From Novosphingobium sp. (GTDB taxonomy: Bacteria > Pseudomonadota > Alphaproteobacteria > Sphingomonadales > Sphingomonadaceae), in assembly GCA_028697875.1 (NCBI GenBank), contig JAQVEQ010000048.1, forward strand, positions 1 through 15,535: a stretch of DNA of 15,535 nucleotides. Reading direction: 5' to 3'. A model generated the notes under the pieces. It was given only the letters and a program-made list of their open reading frames with translations. It was not told the origin of the DNA and made no database searches. This document shows positions 7,576-13,554 of the stretch, piece by piece (the stretch's first letter is position 1; the number at the start of each line of letters is the position of its first letter). The translations under genes were made by a program, and so were the position numbers.

Positions 7576-8700
7576 ATGACCCGTTTCGCTTTCACCGTAG
7601 AAGCCCGCGATGGCAAGGCCCGCAAAGGTCGTATTGCCATGGAACGCGGGGATATCCGCACCCCGGCCTTCATGCCGGTCGGCACCGCCGCAACCGTCAA
7701 GGCGATGAAGCCGGAAGACGTGCGGCGCACGGGCGCCGACATCATCCTCGGCAACACCTATCACCTGATGCTGCGCCCGGGGGCGGAACGGGTGGCGCGG
7801 CTTGGCGGGTTGCACAAGTTCATGAACTGGGAGCGCCCGATCCTGACCGACAGCGGCGGCTATCAGGTGATGAGCCTTTCGGCCCTGCGCAAGATCACGG
7901 AAGAGGGGGTGGCCTTTTCCAGCCACCTCGACGGCTCGAAGCACATGCTGAGCCCGGAACGGTCGATGGAAATCCAGCGCCTGCTCGGCTCCGACATCGT
8001 CCTGGCCTTCGACGAATGCCCGCGCGCCGACGAATCCCGCGACGTGATCGCCCGCTCGATGGAAATGTCGATGCGCTGGGCGAAACGCAGCCGCGACGGG
8101 TTCGACAGCGGCGAGGAACACGCCGCGCGCGCGGCCCTGTTCGGCATCCAGCAGGGCGCGCTGCACGAGGACCTGCGCCTCCAGAGCGCGCAGGCACTGC
8201 GGGAAATCGGCTTCGACGGCTACGCCATTGGCGGGCTGGCCGTGGGCGAGGGGCAGGAGGCGATGTTCGCCACGCTCGATTTCGCGCCGGGGCAGTTGCC
8301 GGAAGACCGGCCGCGCTATCTCATGGGGGTGGGGAAGCCGGACGATCTCGTCGGGGCGGTTGAGCGCGGGGTCGACATGTTCGATTGCGTCCTGCCGAGC
8401 CGCTCGGGCCGCAACGGGCAGGCCTTTACCTGGAACGGCCCGGTCAATATCCGCAACGCCAAGCATGCCGAGGACACGGGGCCGCTCGACGAACGTTGCC
8501 CGTGCCCGACCTGCACCCATTACAGCCGGGCCTACCTCCACCACCTGGTCCGGTCGGGCGAGATCCTCGGCGCCATGCTGATGACCGAGCACAACCTCTA
8601 TTTCTACCAGTTGCTGATGCAGGCGATGCGCGACGCGATCGGCGAAGGGCGCTTTGCCGCCTTCGCGGCGGACTTCCGGCGGGACTACCTGGGAGCCTGA
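7576..8700 (+). CDS. tgt: tRNA-guanine(34) transglycosylase
   Basis: Tgt exchanges guanine 34 for preQ1 in tRNAs with GUN anticodons, the step before QueA. The 374-residue protein is complete. Catalytic Asp92 lies in ILTDSGGYQ (89-97), Asp146 in AFDECPR (144-150) and the nucleophile Asp270 in DMFDCVLPSRSGRNG (267-281). The zinc ligands are Cys308, Cys310, Cys313 (CPCPTC) and His339 (TEHN). Each of these is exactly ten residues below the well-known Zymomonas mobilis Tgt numbering (D102, D156, D280; C318, C320, C323, H349), which suggests few or no indels between them. ATG 7576 (MTRFAFTVEARDG) fits the family start; an upstream in-frame extension does not resemble the family. Tgt normally adjoins queA; here three transporter genes intervene. 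Its stop abuts that of the small minus-strand ORF. Confidence 0.97.
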   Translation: MTRFAFTVEARDGKARKGRIAMERGDIRTPAFMPVGTAATVKAMKPEDVRRTGADIILGNTYHLMLRPGAERVARLGGLHKFMNWERPILTDSGGYQVMSLSALRKITEEGVAFSSHLDGSKHMLSPERSMEIQRLLGSDIVLAFDECPRADESRDVIARSMEMSMRWAKRSRDGFDSGEEHAARAALFGIQQGALHEDLRLQSAQALREIGFDGYAIGGLAVGEGQEAMFATLDFAPGQLPEDRPRYLMGVGKPDDLVGAVERGVDMFDCVLPSRSGRNGQAFTWNGPVNIRNAKHAEDTGPLDERCPCPTCTHYSRAYLHHLVRSGEILGAMLMTEHNLYFYQLLMQAMRDAIGEGRFAAFAADFRRDYLGA

Positions 8701-8706
8701 TCAGGC
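8695..8706. repeat. 12-bp palindrome formed by two facing stop codons
   Basis: GCCTGATCAGGC is a perfect palindrome. Its left half ends tgt (GCC TGA) and its right half, read on the other strand, ends the small ORF (GCC TGA). No T-tract follows on either side, so it is not a standard terminator. Confidence 0.6.
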
Positions 8707-8898
8707 CGCTTCGAGTGCGGGGTGCTCCTCGCGCGTTTCCAGACGGGTCCCGGGATAAGCATAGAAGTTCCCGCTGCGTTCATCGAAGAAACCGGCGCCA
8801 ATGGTGTTGGCATGGCGCTGGGCGGTCAGCAGGTCGGCGTACCATTTGCCGGCGCGTTGCGGCGTGACGAAGCGATAGCGTGTCATCGACGCAGCCAT
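8701..8898 (-). CDS. Small conserved-looking hypothetical protein, 65 aa
   Basis: I do not recognise this protein. It has 65 residues and no signal peptide or membrane segment. It is rich in Arg, Ala, Gly and aromatic residues, with a Trp-Tyr pair in GKWYADLLTAQRHANTIGAGFFDE (17-40) and a Tyr/Phe-rich patch SGNFYAYPGTRLETRE (42-57). This orderly mix of charged and aromatic residues, without low complexity, looks like a real small domain and not a shadow; no other gene occupies this interval. The start could be ATG 8898 or ATG 8886 (MTRYRFVTPQ); neither has a Shine-Dalgarno sequence. It lies downstream of the rpsD terminator and tail to tail with tgt. A chain of inverted repeats precedes and overlaps its start. 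Its function is unknown. Confidence 0.65.
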   Translation of the reverse strand: MAASMTRYRFVTPQRAGKWYADLLTAQRHANTIGAGFFDERSGNFYAYPGTRLETREEHPALEAA

Positions 8899-8966
8899 TG
8901 GCCGCGAACTGTTACAGTTTCCGGAAACCTGGCAATATTTTCAGGTGCCTAGGTGGCACTCCGGAG
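8895..8966. repeat. Chain of six abutting inverted repeats
   Basis: Consecutive inverted repeats cover nearly all of the gap between the small ORF and the rpsD terminator: GCCATTGGC (8895-8903, containing the ORF start codon), AACTGT-T-ACAGTT (8907-8919), GTTTCCGGAAAC (8917-8928), CCTG...CAGG (8928-8945), GTGCC-TAGGT-GGCAC (8945-8959) and CTCCGGAG (8959-8966). The element could be a structured 5' leader or a set of operators for the small ORF. No clear promoter is visible in it. Confidence 0.55.
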
Positions 8967-8969
8967 AAA

Positions 8970-8996
8970 CAAAAAGGGCGGCCCAGAGGACCGCCC
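8970..8996 (-). terminator. rpsD: Intrinsic terminator of rpsD
   Basis: On the minus strand GGGCGGTCC and GGGCCGCCC pair over nine positions (one G-U) around the loop TCT. The run CTTTTTG follows at once. It lies 26 bases past the rpsD stop and closes the minus-strand operon. Confidence 0.9.
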
Positions 8997-9021
8997 CATT
9001 TGTTCGTAACCGGATGACCGA

Positions 9022-9636
9022 TCAGCGCGAATAGAATTCGACGACCAGGTTCGGTTCCATCTTCACCGGATAGGGCACTTCGTCGAGCGAGGGAACGCGC
9101 ACGAAAGTGACCTTGTCGTTGCCGTCGGGCGCAACGTAGTCGGGGATGTCGCGTTCCGGCAGGCTCTGCGCTTCGATGATCAGCGCCATTTCCTTGGCCT
9201 TGTCGCCCAGGCTGATGACGTCGCCCGGGAAAATGCGGCGGCTGGCAATGTTGCACTTCACGCCGTTGACGCGGATATGGCCGTGCGAAACGATCTGGCG
9301 CGCAGCGAAGATCGTCGGTGCGAACTTGGCGCGGTAAACGACCATGTCGAGACGCTGTTCGAGCAGGCCGATCAGGTTCTGACCGGTGTCACCCTTCATG
9401 CTCGACGCTTCCTGGTAGGTGCGCTTGAACTGCTTTTCCGTGACGTCGCCGTAGTAGCCCTTGAGCTTCTGCTTGGCGCGGAGCTGGATGCCGTAGTCGG
9501 ACAGCTTGCCCTTGCGGCGCTGGCCGTGCTGGCCCGGGCCGTAGCTGCGGCGGTTGACCGAGCTCTTCGGACGGCCCCAGATGTTTTCGCCAAGACGGCG
9601 GTCAATTTTGTACTTCGATGCCTTGCGCTTCGACAT
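9022..9636 (-). CDS. rpsD: 30S ribosomal protein S4
   Basis: S4 is a primary 16S rRNA-binding protein that nucleates 30S body assembly and helps form the mRNA entry channel. The 204-residue length suits an alphaproteobacterial S4. It opens MSKRKASKYKIDRR, then GENIWGRPKS and YGPGQHGQRRKGKLSDYG (32-49), followed by RAKQKLKGYYGDVTEKQF (53-70). The S4 RNA-binding domain begins at RLDMVVYRAKFAPTIFAARQ (95-114). No N-terminal zinc cysteines are present, so it is the zinc-free form. The ATG at 9636 was chosen over a longer in-frame start because GGAG lies seven bases upstream and the N-terminus matches the family. It has its own promoter candidate, a structured leader and a clear terminator. Unlike E. 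coli, it lies outside the alpha operon. Confidence 0.97.
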   Translation of the reverse strand: MSKRKASKYKIDRRLGENIWGRPKSSVNRRSYGPGQHGQRRKGKLSDYGIQLRAKQKLKGYYGDVTEKQFKRTYQEASSMKGDTGQNLIGLLEQRLDMVVYRAKFAPTIFAARQIVSHGHIRVNGVKCNIASRRIFPGDVISLGDKAKEMALIIEAQSLPERDIPDYVAPDGNDKVTFVRVPSLDEVPYPVKMEPNLVVEFYSR

Positions 9637-9657
9637 GGCTTTTCTCCAATTTGCGGT

Positions 9658-9774
9658 CGCCACCCCTGTGGTGGCGCTTCAACCCGGCATCGCACCGTCC
9701 GGCCTGTTCTGCCGGACGCGGCCGCCGCTTCACCGGGGTGCGGGGCCAATCGGGTGTCCCGGCGCGAAGCCGGG
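9658..9774 (-). promoter_or_regulatory. Three-hairpin leader of rpsD (candidate ribosomal-protein leader)
   Basis: In transcription order three perfect stem-loops lie in the rpsD 5' region. The first is CCCGGC-loop-GCCGGG (9758-9774, 6 bp, 5-base loop). The second is CGTCCGGC-loop-GCCGGACG (9696-9718, 8 bp, 7-base loop). The third is CGCCACC-loop-GGTGGCG (9658-9676, 7 bp, 5-base loop). None is followed by a T-tract. The last stem ends 11 bases before the GGAG ribosome-binding site. S4 represses its own mRNA through leader structures in E. coli and Bacillus; an analogous role here is inference. Confidence 0.5.
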
Positions 9775-9791
9775 CCCGAAGTGAAGGCGCG

Positions 9792-9820
9792 CCTATTGCT
9801 GCGGCGCGGCGGAAAGTCAA
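9792..9820 (-). promoter_or_regulatory. rpsD: rpsD promoter overlapping the trmJ stop codon
   Basis: On the minus strand TTGACT (9815-9820) and AATAGG (9792-9797) are spaced by exactly 17 bases. The -35 box contains the TGA stop of trmJ. The -35 box closely matches the alphaproteobacterial consensus and the -10 is acceptable. Initiation near 9785 would give a leader of about 150 bases before rpsD. Confidence 0.6.
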
Positions 9821-10590
9821 GGCTTTCGGGCGGAATCCTTCGGGCCTTTTTCGAGCGCCGAAAGCACTCCGCGCAAGGTCCGTACTTCCAAGTGGTTCCA
9901 GCCTGGCTTGGTCAGCAGGTTGCGCAAGGTGCGCGCGGTCGCCGCGGCGCGGGCTTCCGGGAAGAAATAGCCGCGTGGCTCCAGCAGCTTCGTGAAATGG
10001 TCGATCAGCCCGTCCAGTTCCGCTTGCGGGACGGGGGGAAGCTCCGCCTCGAGCGTCGGCTGCGCGAACTCCTGCTGGCCTTCCGTACCGCTCGGAACGT
10101 GCTTGGACCACTCGTATGCGCAGAGAATTACCGCCTGGGCGAGGTTGAGCGAGGCGAATTCCGGGTTGATCGGCACGGTAATGATCGCCCGCGCGATCGC
10201 GACATCCTCGGTTTCGAGGCCCGAGCGTTCCGGGCCGAACAGGATGGCATGACGGCCCGGCAAGGTTGCTATCTCCTTGGCGGCCTGTTCCGGCGTCAGA
10301 ACCGGTTTGGTCACGCCGCGCTTGCGCACGGTCGTCGCATAGACGTGCTCGCAGTCCGCCACGGCTTCGGCCACGCTGGCGAAGACCCGCGCCTTTTCGA
10401 GGACGATGTCGGCCCCCGATGCCGCCGGGCCGGCGGAAGGGTTGGGCCAGCCGTCGCGCGGTGCGACGAGCCGCATTTCGGCAAGCCCGAAATTGAGCAT
10501 TGCCCGTGCCGCCTTGCCGATATTCTCGCCCAGTTGCGGGCGGACAAGGACGATGACCGGCGTTTCAGCCTTTTGCGTCATCCCGCCCAC
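9817..10590 (-). CDS. trmJ: TrmJ-like tRNA/rRNA methyltransferase (SpoU/SPOUT family)
   Basis: A 257-residue SAM-dependent 2'-O-ribose methyltransferase of the SPOUT class. TrmJ methylates position 32 of several tRNAs. The three SpoU motifs are visible: VRPQLGENIGKAARAMLNFG (16-35) with Asn23 and Arg29, ILFGPERSGL (116-125), and INPEFASLNLAQAV (141-154), which with motif 2 forms the knotted SAM site. A C-terminal helical extension (about 165-257) with GYFFPE fits the TrmJ subgroup. The start used is GTG 10590, with AGGA five bases upstream; ATG 10581 (MTQKAETP) is the alternative and lacks a good site. The gene overlaps the end of nrdR by 17-26 bases. Family assignment is firm; the exact target nucleotide is inferred. 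Confidence 0.88.
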   Translation of the reverse strand: MGGMTQKAETPVIVLVRPQLGENIGKAARAMLNFGLAEMRLVAPRDGWPNPSAGPAASGADIVLEKARVFASVAEAVADCEHVYATTVRKRGVTKPVLTPEQAAKEIATLPGRHAILFGPERSGLETEDVAIARAIITVPINPEFASLNLAQAVILCAYEWSKHVPSGTEGQQEFAQPTLEAELPPVPQAELDGLIDHFTKLLEPRGYFFPEARAAATARTLRNLLTKPGWNHLEVRTLRGVLSALEKGPKDSARKP

Positions 10591-11056
10591 TCATTTCCTG
10601 CACGGAGCTGGCAAACTCTTCGAAATCCTTTGCCTCGCTGAAATCGCGATAGACGGAAGCGAAGCGGATGTAGGCGACGGAATCGAGCTGTTGCAGCCCT
10701 TCCATCACCATTTCGCCGATGCGGGCGGATTCGATCTCGCTTTCCCCCAGCGTCTCGATCTGGCGCTGGATGCCCGAAACGAGCTGGTCGAGACGTTCCT
10801 GTGCGATGCCGCGTTTGCGGCAGGCGAGTGCGACCGACTGTTCGATCTTGGCGCGATTGAACGGTTCGCGCCGGCCGGCCGCACCTTCGGCTCCGCTCTT
10901 CAGCACGGTGACATCGCGCAGCTGGACCCGTTCGAACGTGGTGAACCGCGCGCCGCAGCTCTCGCACTGGCGGCGGCGGCGGATCGCGGTGTTGTCCTCC
11001 GTCGGACGGGAGTCCTTTACCTGGCTGTCATCGTGGGCGCAGAATGGGCAACGCAT
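10565..11056 (-). CDS. nrdR: Transcriptional repressor NrdR
   Basis: NrdR is the zinc-finger/ATP-cone repressor of ribonucleotide reductase genes, which senses the (d)ATP state of the cell. The 163 residues contain a zinc ribbon with Cys3, Cys6 (MRCPFC), Cys31 and Cys34 (CESCGARF), the basic stretch RRRRQ before the second pair, and an ATP-cone domain from about 49 to 139 including KSGAEGAAGRREPFNRAKI and IRFASVYRDF. The tail is slightly longer than in E. coli and acidic. The ATG has GGAA eight bases upstream. It follows glyA by 23 bases, a linkage common in alphaproteobacteria, and overlaps trmJ. No ribonucleotide reductase gene is in the window, so its targets lie elsewhere. Confidence 0.96.
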   Translation of the reverse strand: MRCPFCAHDDSQVKDSRPTEDNTAIRRRRQCESCGARFTTFERVQLRDVTVLKSGAEGAAGRREPFNRAKIEQSVALACRKRGIAQERLDQLVSGIQRQIETLGESEIESARIGEMVMEGLQQLDSVAYIRFASVYRDFSEAKDFEEFASSVQEMSGRDDAKG

Positions 11057-11079
11057 GAATCAGGTTCCGTGCAGCCGTC

Positions 11080-12372
11080 TCACATGCCCGGATAGACGGG
11101 GAAGGCCTGGCACAGATCTTCCACCTGGCCGCGCACGCGTTCCTCGACCTGGCCGTCGCCTTCCTCGCCATTGCGGGCAAGGCCTTCCACCACTTCGGCG
11201 ATCAGCGCGCCGACCTTGCGGAATTCTTCCGTGCCGAAGCCGCGCGTTGTGCCCGCCGGGGTGCCGAGACGGACACCCGAAGTGACGAAGGGGCTGCGCG
11301 TGTCGAACGGGATGCCGTTCTTGTTGCAGGTCAGCCAGGCCCGATCGAGGCCCTTTTCCGCCGCCTTGCCGGTGACGTCCTTGGCCGTGAGATCGACCAG
11401 CATGAGGTGGTTGTCGGTCCCGCCGGAAACGATCCGCAGGCCCTGTTCCTCAAGGCTGGCGGCCAGCGCGCGGGCGTTGTCCACCACCCGGCTCGCATAT
11501 GTCTTGAAATCGGGGCGTAGCGCTTCGCCGAAGGCCACGGCCTTGGCTGCCACGACATGCATCAGCGGGCCACCCTGCATGCCGGGGAACACCGCCGAGT
11601 TGATCTTCTTTGCCAGGGCCTCGTCATTGGTGAGGATGATGCCCGAACGGGGGCCGCGCAGGCTCTTGTGCGTGGTGCTGGTGACCACATGGGCATGGGG
11701 GAAGGGCGAGGGGTGGGCGCCGCCCGCCACGAGCCCGGAGAAGTGCGACATGTCGACCAGCAGGTAGGCGCCGACTTCGTCAGCGATCTCGCGGAAGCGC
11801 TTGAAGTCCCAGATGCGCGAATAGGCGGTGCCGCCGGCGATGATCAGCTTGGGCTTGTTTTCGCGCGCGATGGCGGCGACTTCGTCCATGTCGATCAGTT
11901 CGTCGTCCTGGCGCACGCCATAGGGCACCGGGTTGAACCACTTGCCGCTCATGTTGACCGGCGAACCGTGGGTCAGGTGACCGCCGGCATTGAGGTTGAG
12001 CCCCATGAAGGTGTCGCCCGGTTGCAGCAGGGCGAGAAATACGGCCTGGTTCATCTGGCTGCCCGAATTGGGCTGGACGTTGGCGAACTCGCAGCCGAAC
12101 AGCTTCTTCGCCCGTTCGATGGCCAGCGTTTCGACCACGTCGGCATAGTCGCAGCCGCCGTAGTAGCGCTTGCCCGGGTAGCCTTCGGCATACTTGTTGG
12201 TGAAGACCGAACCGGTGGCTTCGAGCACCGCGCGGCTCGCGATGTTCTCGCTCGCGATCAGTTCGATCTTGTTGCGCTGCCGCTTGAGCTCGTTGGAGAC
12301 GGCTTCGGCGATCTCGGGATCGGCCTGGGCCAGCGTATCGTTCCAGAAGCGGTTCATGGTGTCGGTGGTCAT
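11080..12372 (-). CDS. glyA: Serine hydroxymethyltransferase
   Basis: This PLP enzyme interconverts serine plus tetrahydrofolate with glycine plus methylene-tetrahydrofolate, the main source of one-carbon units for purines (compare purL) and thymidylate. The protein has 430 residues, the normal length. Key features are the N-terminal IELIASENIAS (36-46), YAEGYPGKRYYGGC (61-74), LNLNAGGHLTHG (125-136), the PLP ring-binding Asp207 in LLVDMSHFSGLVA (204-216), and the Schiff-base Lys236 in VTSTTHKSLRGPRSG (230-244). ATG 12372 (MTTDTMNRFW) was chosen because GGAA lies a short way upstream; a longer in-frame extension would run into rpiB. It begins four bases after the rpiB stop, indicating co-transcription with rpiB, nrdR and trmJ. 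Confidence 0.97.
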   Translation of the reverse strand: MTTDTMNRFWNDTLAQADPEIAEAVSNELKRQRNKIELIASENIASRAVLEATGSVFTNKYAEGYPGKRYYGGCDYADVVETLAIERAKKLFGCEFANVQPNSGSQMNQAVFLALLQPGDTFMGLNLNAGGHLTHGSPVNMSGKWFNPVPYGVRQDDELIDMDEVAAIARENKPKLIIAGGTAYSRIWDFKRFREIADEVGAYLLVDMSHFSGLVAGGAHPSPFPHAHVVTSTTHKSLRGPRSGIILTNDEALAKKINSAVFPGMQGGPLMHVVAAKAVAFGEALRPDFKTYASRVVDNARALAASLEEQGLRIVSGGTDNHLMLVDLTAKDVTGKAAEKGLDRAWLTCNKNGIPFDTRSPFVTSGVRLGTPAGTTRGFGTEEFRKVGALIAEVVEGLARNGEEGDGQVEERVRGQVEDLCQAFPVYPGM

Positions 12373-12376
12373 CGGA

Positions 12377-12820
12377 TCAGTTCCCGGTCGCGGGGTTGGA
12401 CAGCTTGTCGACGCGCGGGCCATGACGGCCGCCGCCGAATTCAGTGGAAAGGAAAGCGTCGAGGCAGGCCTTGGCCATGTCGATCCCGGTCAGGCGCGCG
12501 CCCATCGCGATCGCGTTGGCATTGTTGTGCTCGCGGGCGAGGGCAGCGGACAACGGCTCGGAAACCAGCGCGCAGCGTACCTTGGGATTGCGATTGACGG
12601 CGATCGAGATGCCGATGCCCGAACCGCACAGAGCCACGCCATAGTCCGCCGTGCCGTCGGCCACGACATCGGCCAGCTTGTAGCCGTAATCGGGATAATC
12701 GACGCGATCGGCCGTTTCCGGGCCGAGATCGGCCACTTCGTGGCCCTGTTCGATGAGGTATTCGCGCAGCTCGGCCTTGAGGTCGACGGCGGCGTGATCG
12801 GAAGCGATGGCGATGCGCAT
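12377..12820 (-). CDS. rpiB: Ribose-5-phosphate isomerase B
   Basis: RpiB interconverts ribose 5-phosphate and ribulose 5-phosphate in the cytosol and feeds PRPP and nucleotide synthesis. It has 147 residues. The RpiB/LacAB fold is shown by MRIAIASDHAAVDLK (1-15) with Asp8 and His9, by DYPDYGYKLAD, and by the active-site ALCGSGIGISIAVNR (63-77) with catalytic Cys65. REHNNANAIAMGAR (96-109) follows, with His98. The C-terminus (GGGRHGPRVDKLS) is also typical. The ATG at 12820 fits exactly, but no Shine-Dalgarno sequence precedes it; instead two imperfect hairpins occupy the upstream 122 bases. Four bases separate it from glyA. The link to glyA suggests joint supply of pentose and one-carbon units, which is inference. 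Confidence 0.96.
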   Translation of the reverse strand: MRIAIASDHAAVDLKAELREYLIEQGHEVADLGPETADRVDYPDYGYKLADVVADGTADYGVALCGSGIGISIAVNRNPKVRCALVSEPLSAALAREHNNANAIAMGARLTGIDMAKACLDAFLSTEFGGGRHGPRVDKLSNPATGN

Positions 12821-12832
12821 GATTGGTTCGTC

Positions 12833-12915
12833 AACTGCCTTGGGGATTCGAATTCGGACCCCTTAGGCGCAGTTTCCCCGGGACGCCACCCCCGCGAGGG
12901 AAGCATCCCGGAAAC
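12833..12915 (-). promoter_or_regulatory. Two adjoining imperfect hairpins in the rpiB leader
   Basis: Element 1 (12872-12915): on the minus strand GTTTCC-GGGA can pair with TCCC-GG-GGAAAC, leaving a two-base bulge and an inner CCC/GGG stem. Element 2 (12833-12874): AACTGC/GCAGTT plus GGGG/CCCC enclose a 13-base loop with CGAATTCG. The second ends 12 bases before the rpiB ATG. Neither has a U-tract, so they are not intrinsic terminators of rluE. No good promoter is seen in the 12821-12942 gap. Confidence 0.4.
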
Positions 12916-12942
12916 GCGAGCATCGGTGAGACGATGGGCCGA

Positions 12943-13491
12943 TCAGGCGGCCACTTCCCTCCATTGCCCGGGCAGGAGTCCGTCGAGAGTCCAGTCCCCG
13001 ATCCGCCAGCGCACCAGCCGGAGCGTTGGCAGGCCCACGGCGGCCGTCATCCTGCGGACCTGGCGATTACGCCCCTCGCTGATTGTCAGCTTGAGCCAGC
13101 AGTCGGGCACGCTCTTGCGGAAGCGCACGGGCGGATCGCGCGGCCAGAGATCGGGCTCGCCGATCCGTTCGGCCTTCGCCGGACGGGTAAGGCCATCCTT
13201 CAGGCGGACACCCTTTCGCAAGGCGTCGAGGCTGGCCTCGTCCGCTTCGCCCTCGACCTGGACGAGATAGGTCTTGGGCAGCTTGAACTTCGGATCCGCG
13301 ATCCGCGCCTGCAGCCGTCCGTCGTCGGTCAGAAGTAGCAGTCCCTCGCTGTCGCGGTCGAGCCGCCCGGCGGGATAGACGCCGGGCACCGCGATGTAGT
13401 CCGAAAGGGTCTGCCGCACCGTTTCCGTTCCCCGGTCGGTGAATTGCGAAAGCACGCCGTAGGGCTTGTTGAACAGGATCAGCCGGGACAT
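12943..13491 (-). CDS. rluE: 23S rRNA pseudouridine synthase RluE-like
   Basis: This is a small pseudouridine synthase of the RsuA/RluB/E/F class. E. coli RluE makes pseudouridine 2457 in 23S rRNA. The 182 residues match RluE throughout: LFNKPYGVLSQFTD (6-19), VPGVYPAGRLDRDSEGLLLL (35-54) with catalytic Asp45, KTYLVQVEGE, LWPRDPPVRFRKSVP, and the C-terminal EGRNRQVRRMTAAVGLPTLR. No S4 domain is present, also as in RluE, and the N-terminus is shorter than in E. coli. The ATG at 13491 is preceded by GGGAGAAG about ten bases upstream. It follows the rpoD terminator by about 35 bases and may start the rluE-rpiB-glyA-nrdR-trmJ transcript, although a 122-base gap before rpiB makes that less certain. 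Confidence 0.92.
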   Translation of the reverse strand: MSRLILFNKPYGVLSQFTDRGTETVRQTLSDYIAVPGVYPAGRLDRDSEGLLLLTDDGRLQARIADPKFKLPKTYLVQVEGEADEASLDALRKGVRLKDGLTRPAKAERIGEPDLWPRDPPVRFRKSVPDCWLKLTISEGRNRQVRRMTAAVGLPTLRLVRWRIGDWTLDGLLPGQWREVAA

Positions 13492-13527
13492 CGGTATTGC
13501 TTCTCCCGCATCCGGCGCGGGCCAAGG

Positions 13528-13547
13528 AAAACCCCGCCGAAGCGGGG
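13528..13547 (-). terminator. rpoD: Intrinsic terminator of rpoD
   Basis: On the minus strand CCCCGC-TTCG-GCGGGG forms a six-bp stem capped by a stable TTCG tetraloop, followed by TTTTCC. It begins seven bases after the rpoD stop codon and separates rpoD from rluE. Confidence 0.9.
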
Positions 13548-13554
13548 CCTTCCG

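Noticed and set aside
6718..8592. Minus-strand frame of about 624 codons opposite tgt and out of frame with the TauE-like gene
   Set aside because: It crosses two well-supported genes and the divergent promoter region and has shadow-type composition without motifs.
8917..8928. GTTTCC/GGAAAC arms shared with the element at 12872-12915, as if a dispersed repeat family
   Set aside because: The hexamers also occur singly in several coding regions of the window and the flanking sequences differ, so common ancestry is unsupported.
9277..10641. Plus-strand frame spanning rpsD, its leader and trmJ
   Set aside because: It runs through two real minus-strand genes, a promoter and three hairpins, and no domain is visible.
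12829..12834. TTGACG -35-like box just before rpiB on the minus strand
   Set aside because: It lies only eight bases before the ATG, so any -10 would fall inside rpiB, and none is evident at the right spacing.
12841..12875. tRNA T-arm-like TTCGAATCCCC on the minus strand upstream of rpiB
   Set aside because: The matching 5' half of the T-stem and any anticodon or acceptor arms are missing. The pairing is better explained by the local hairpin.
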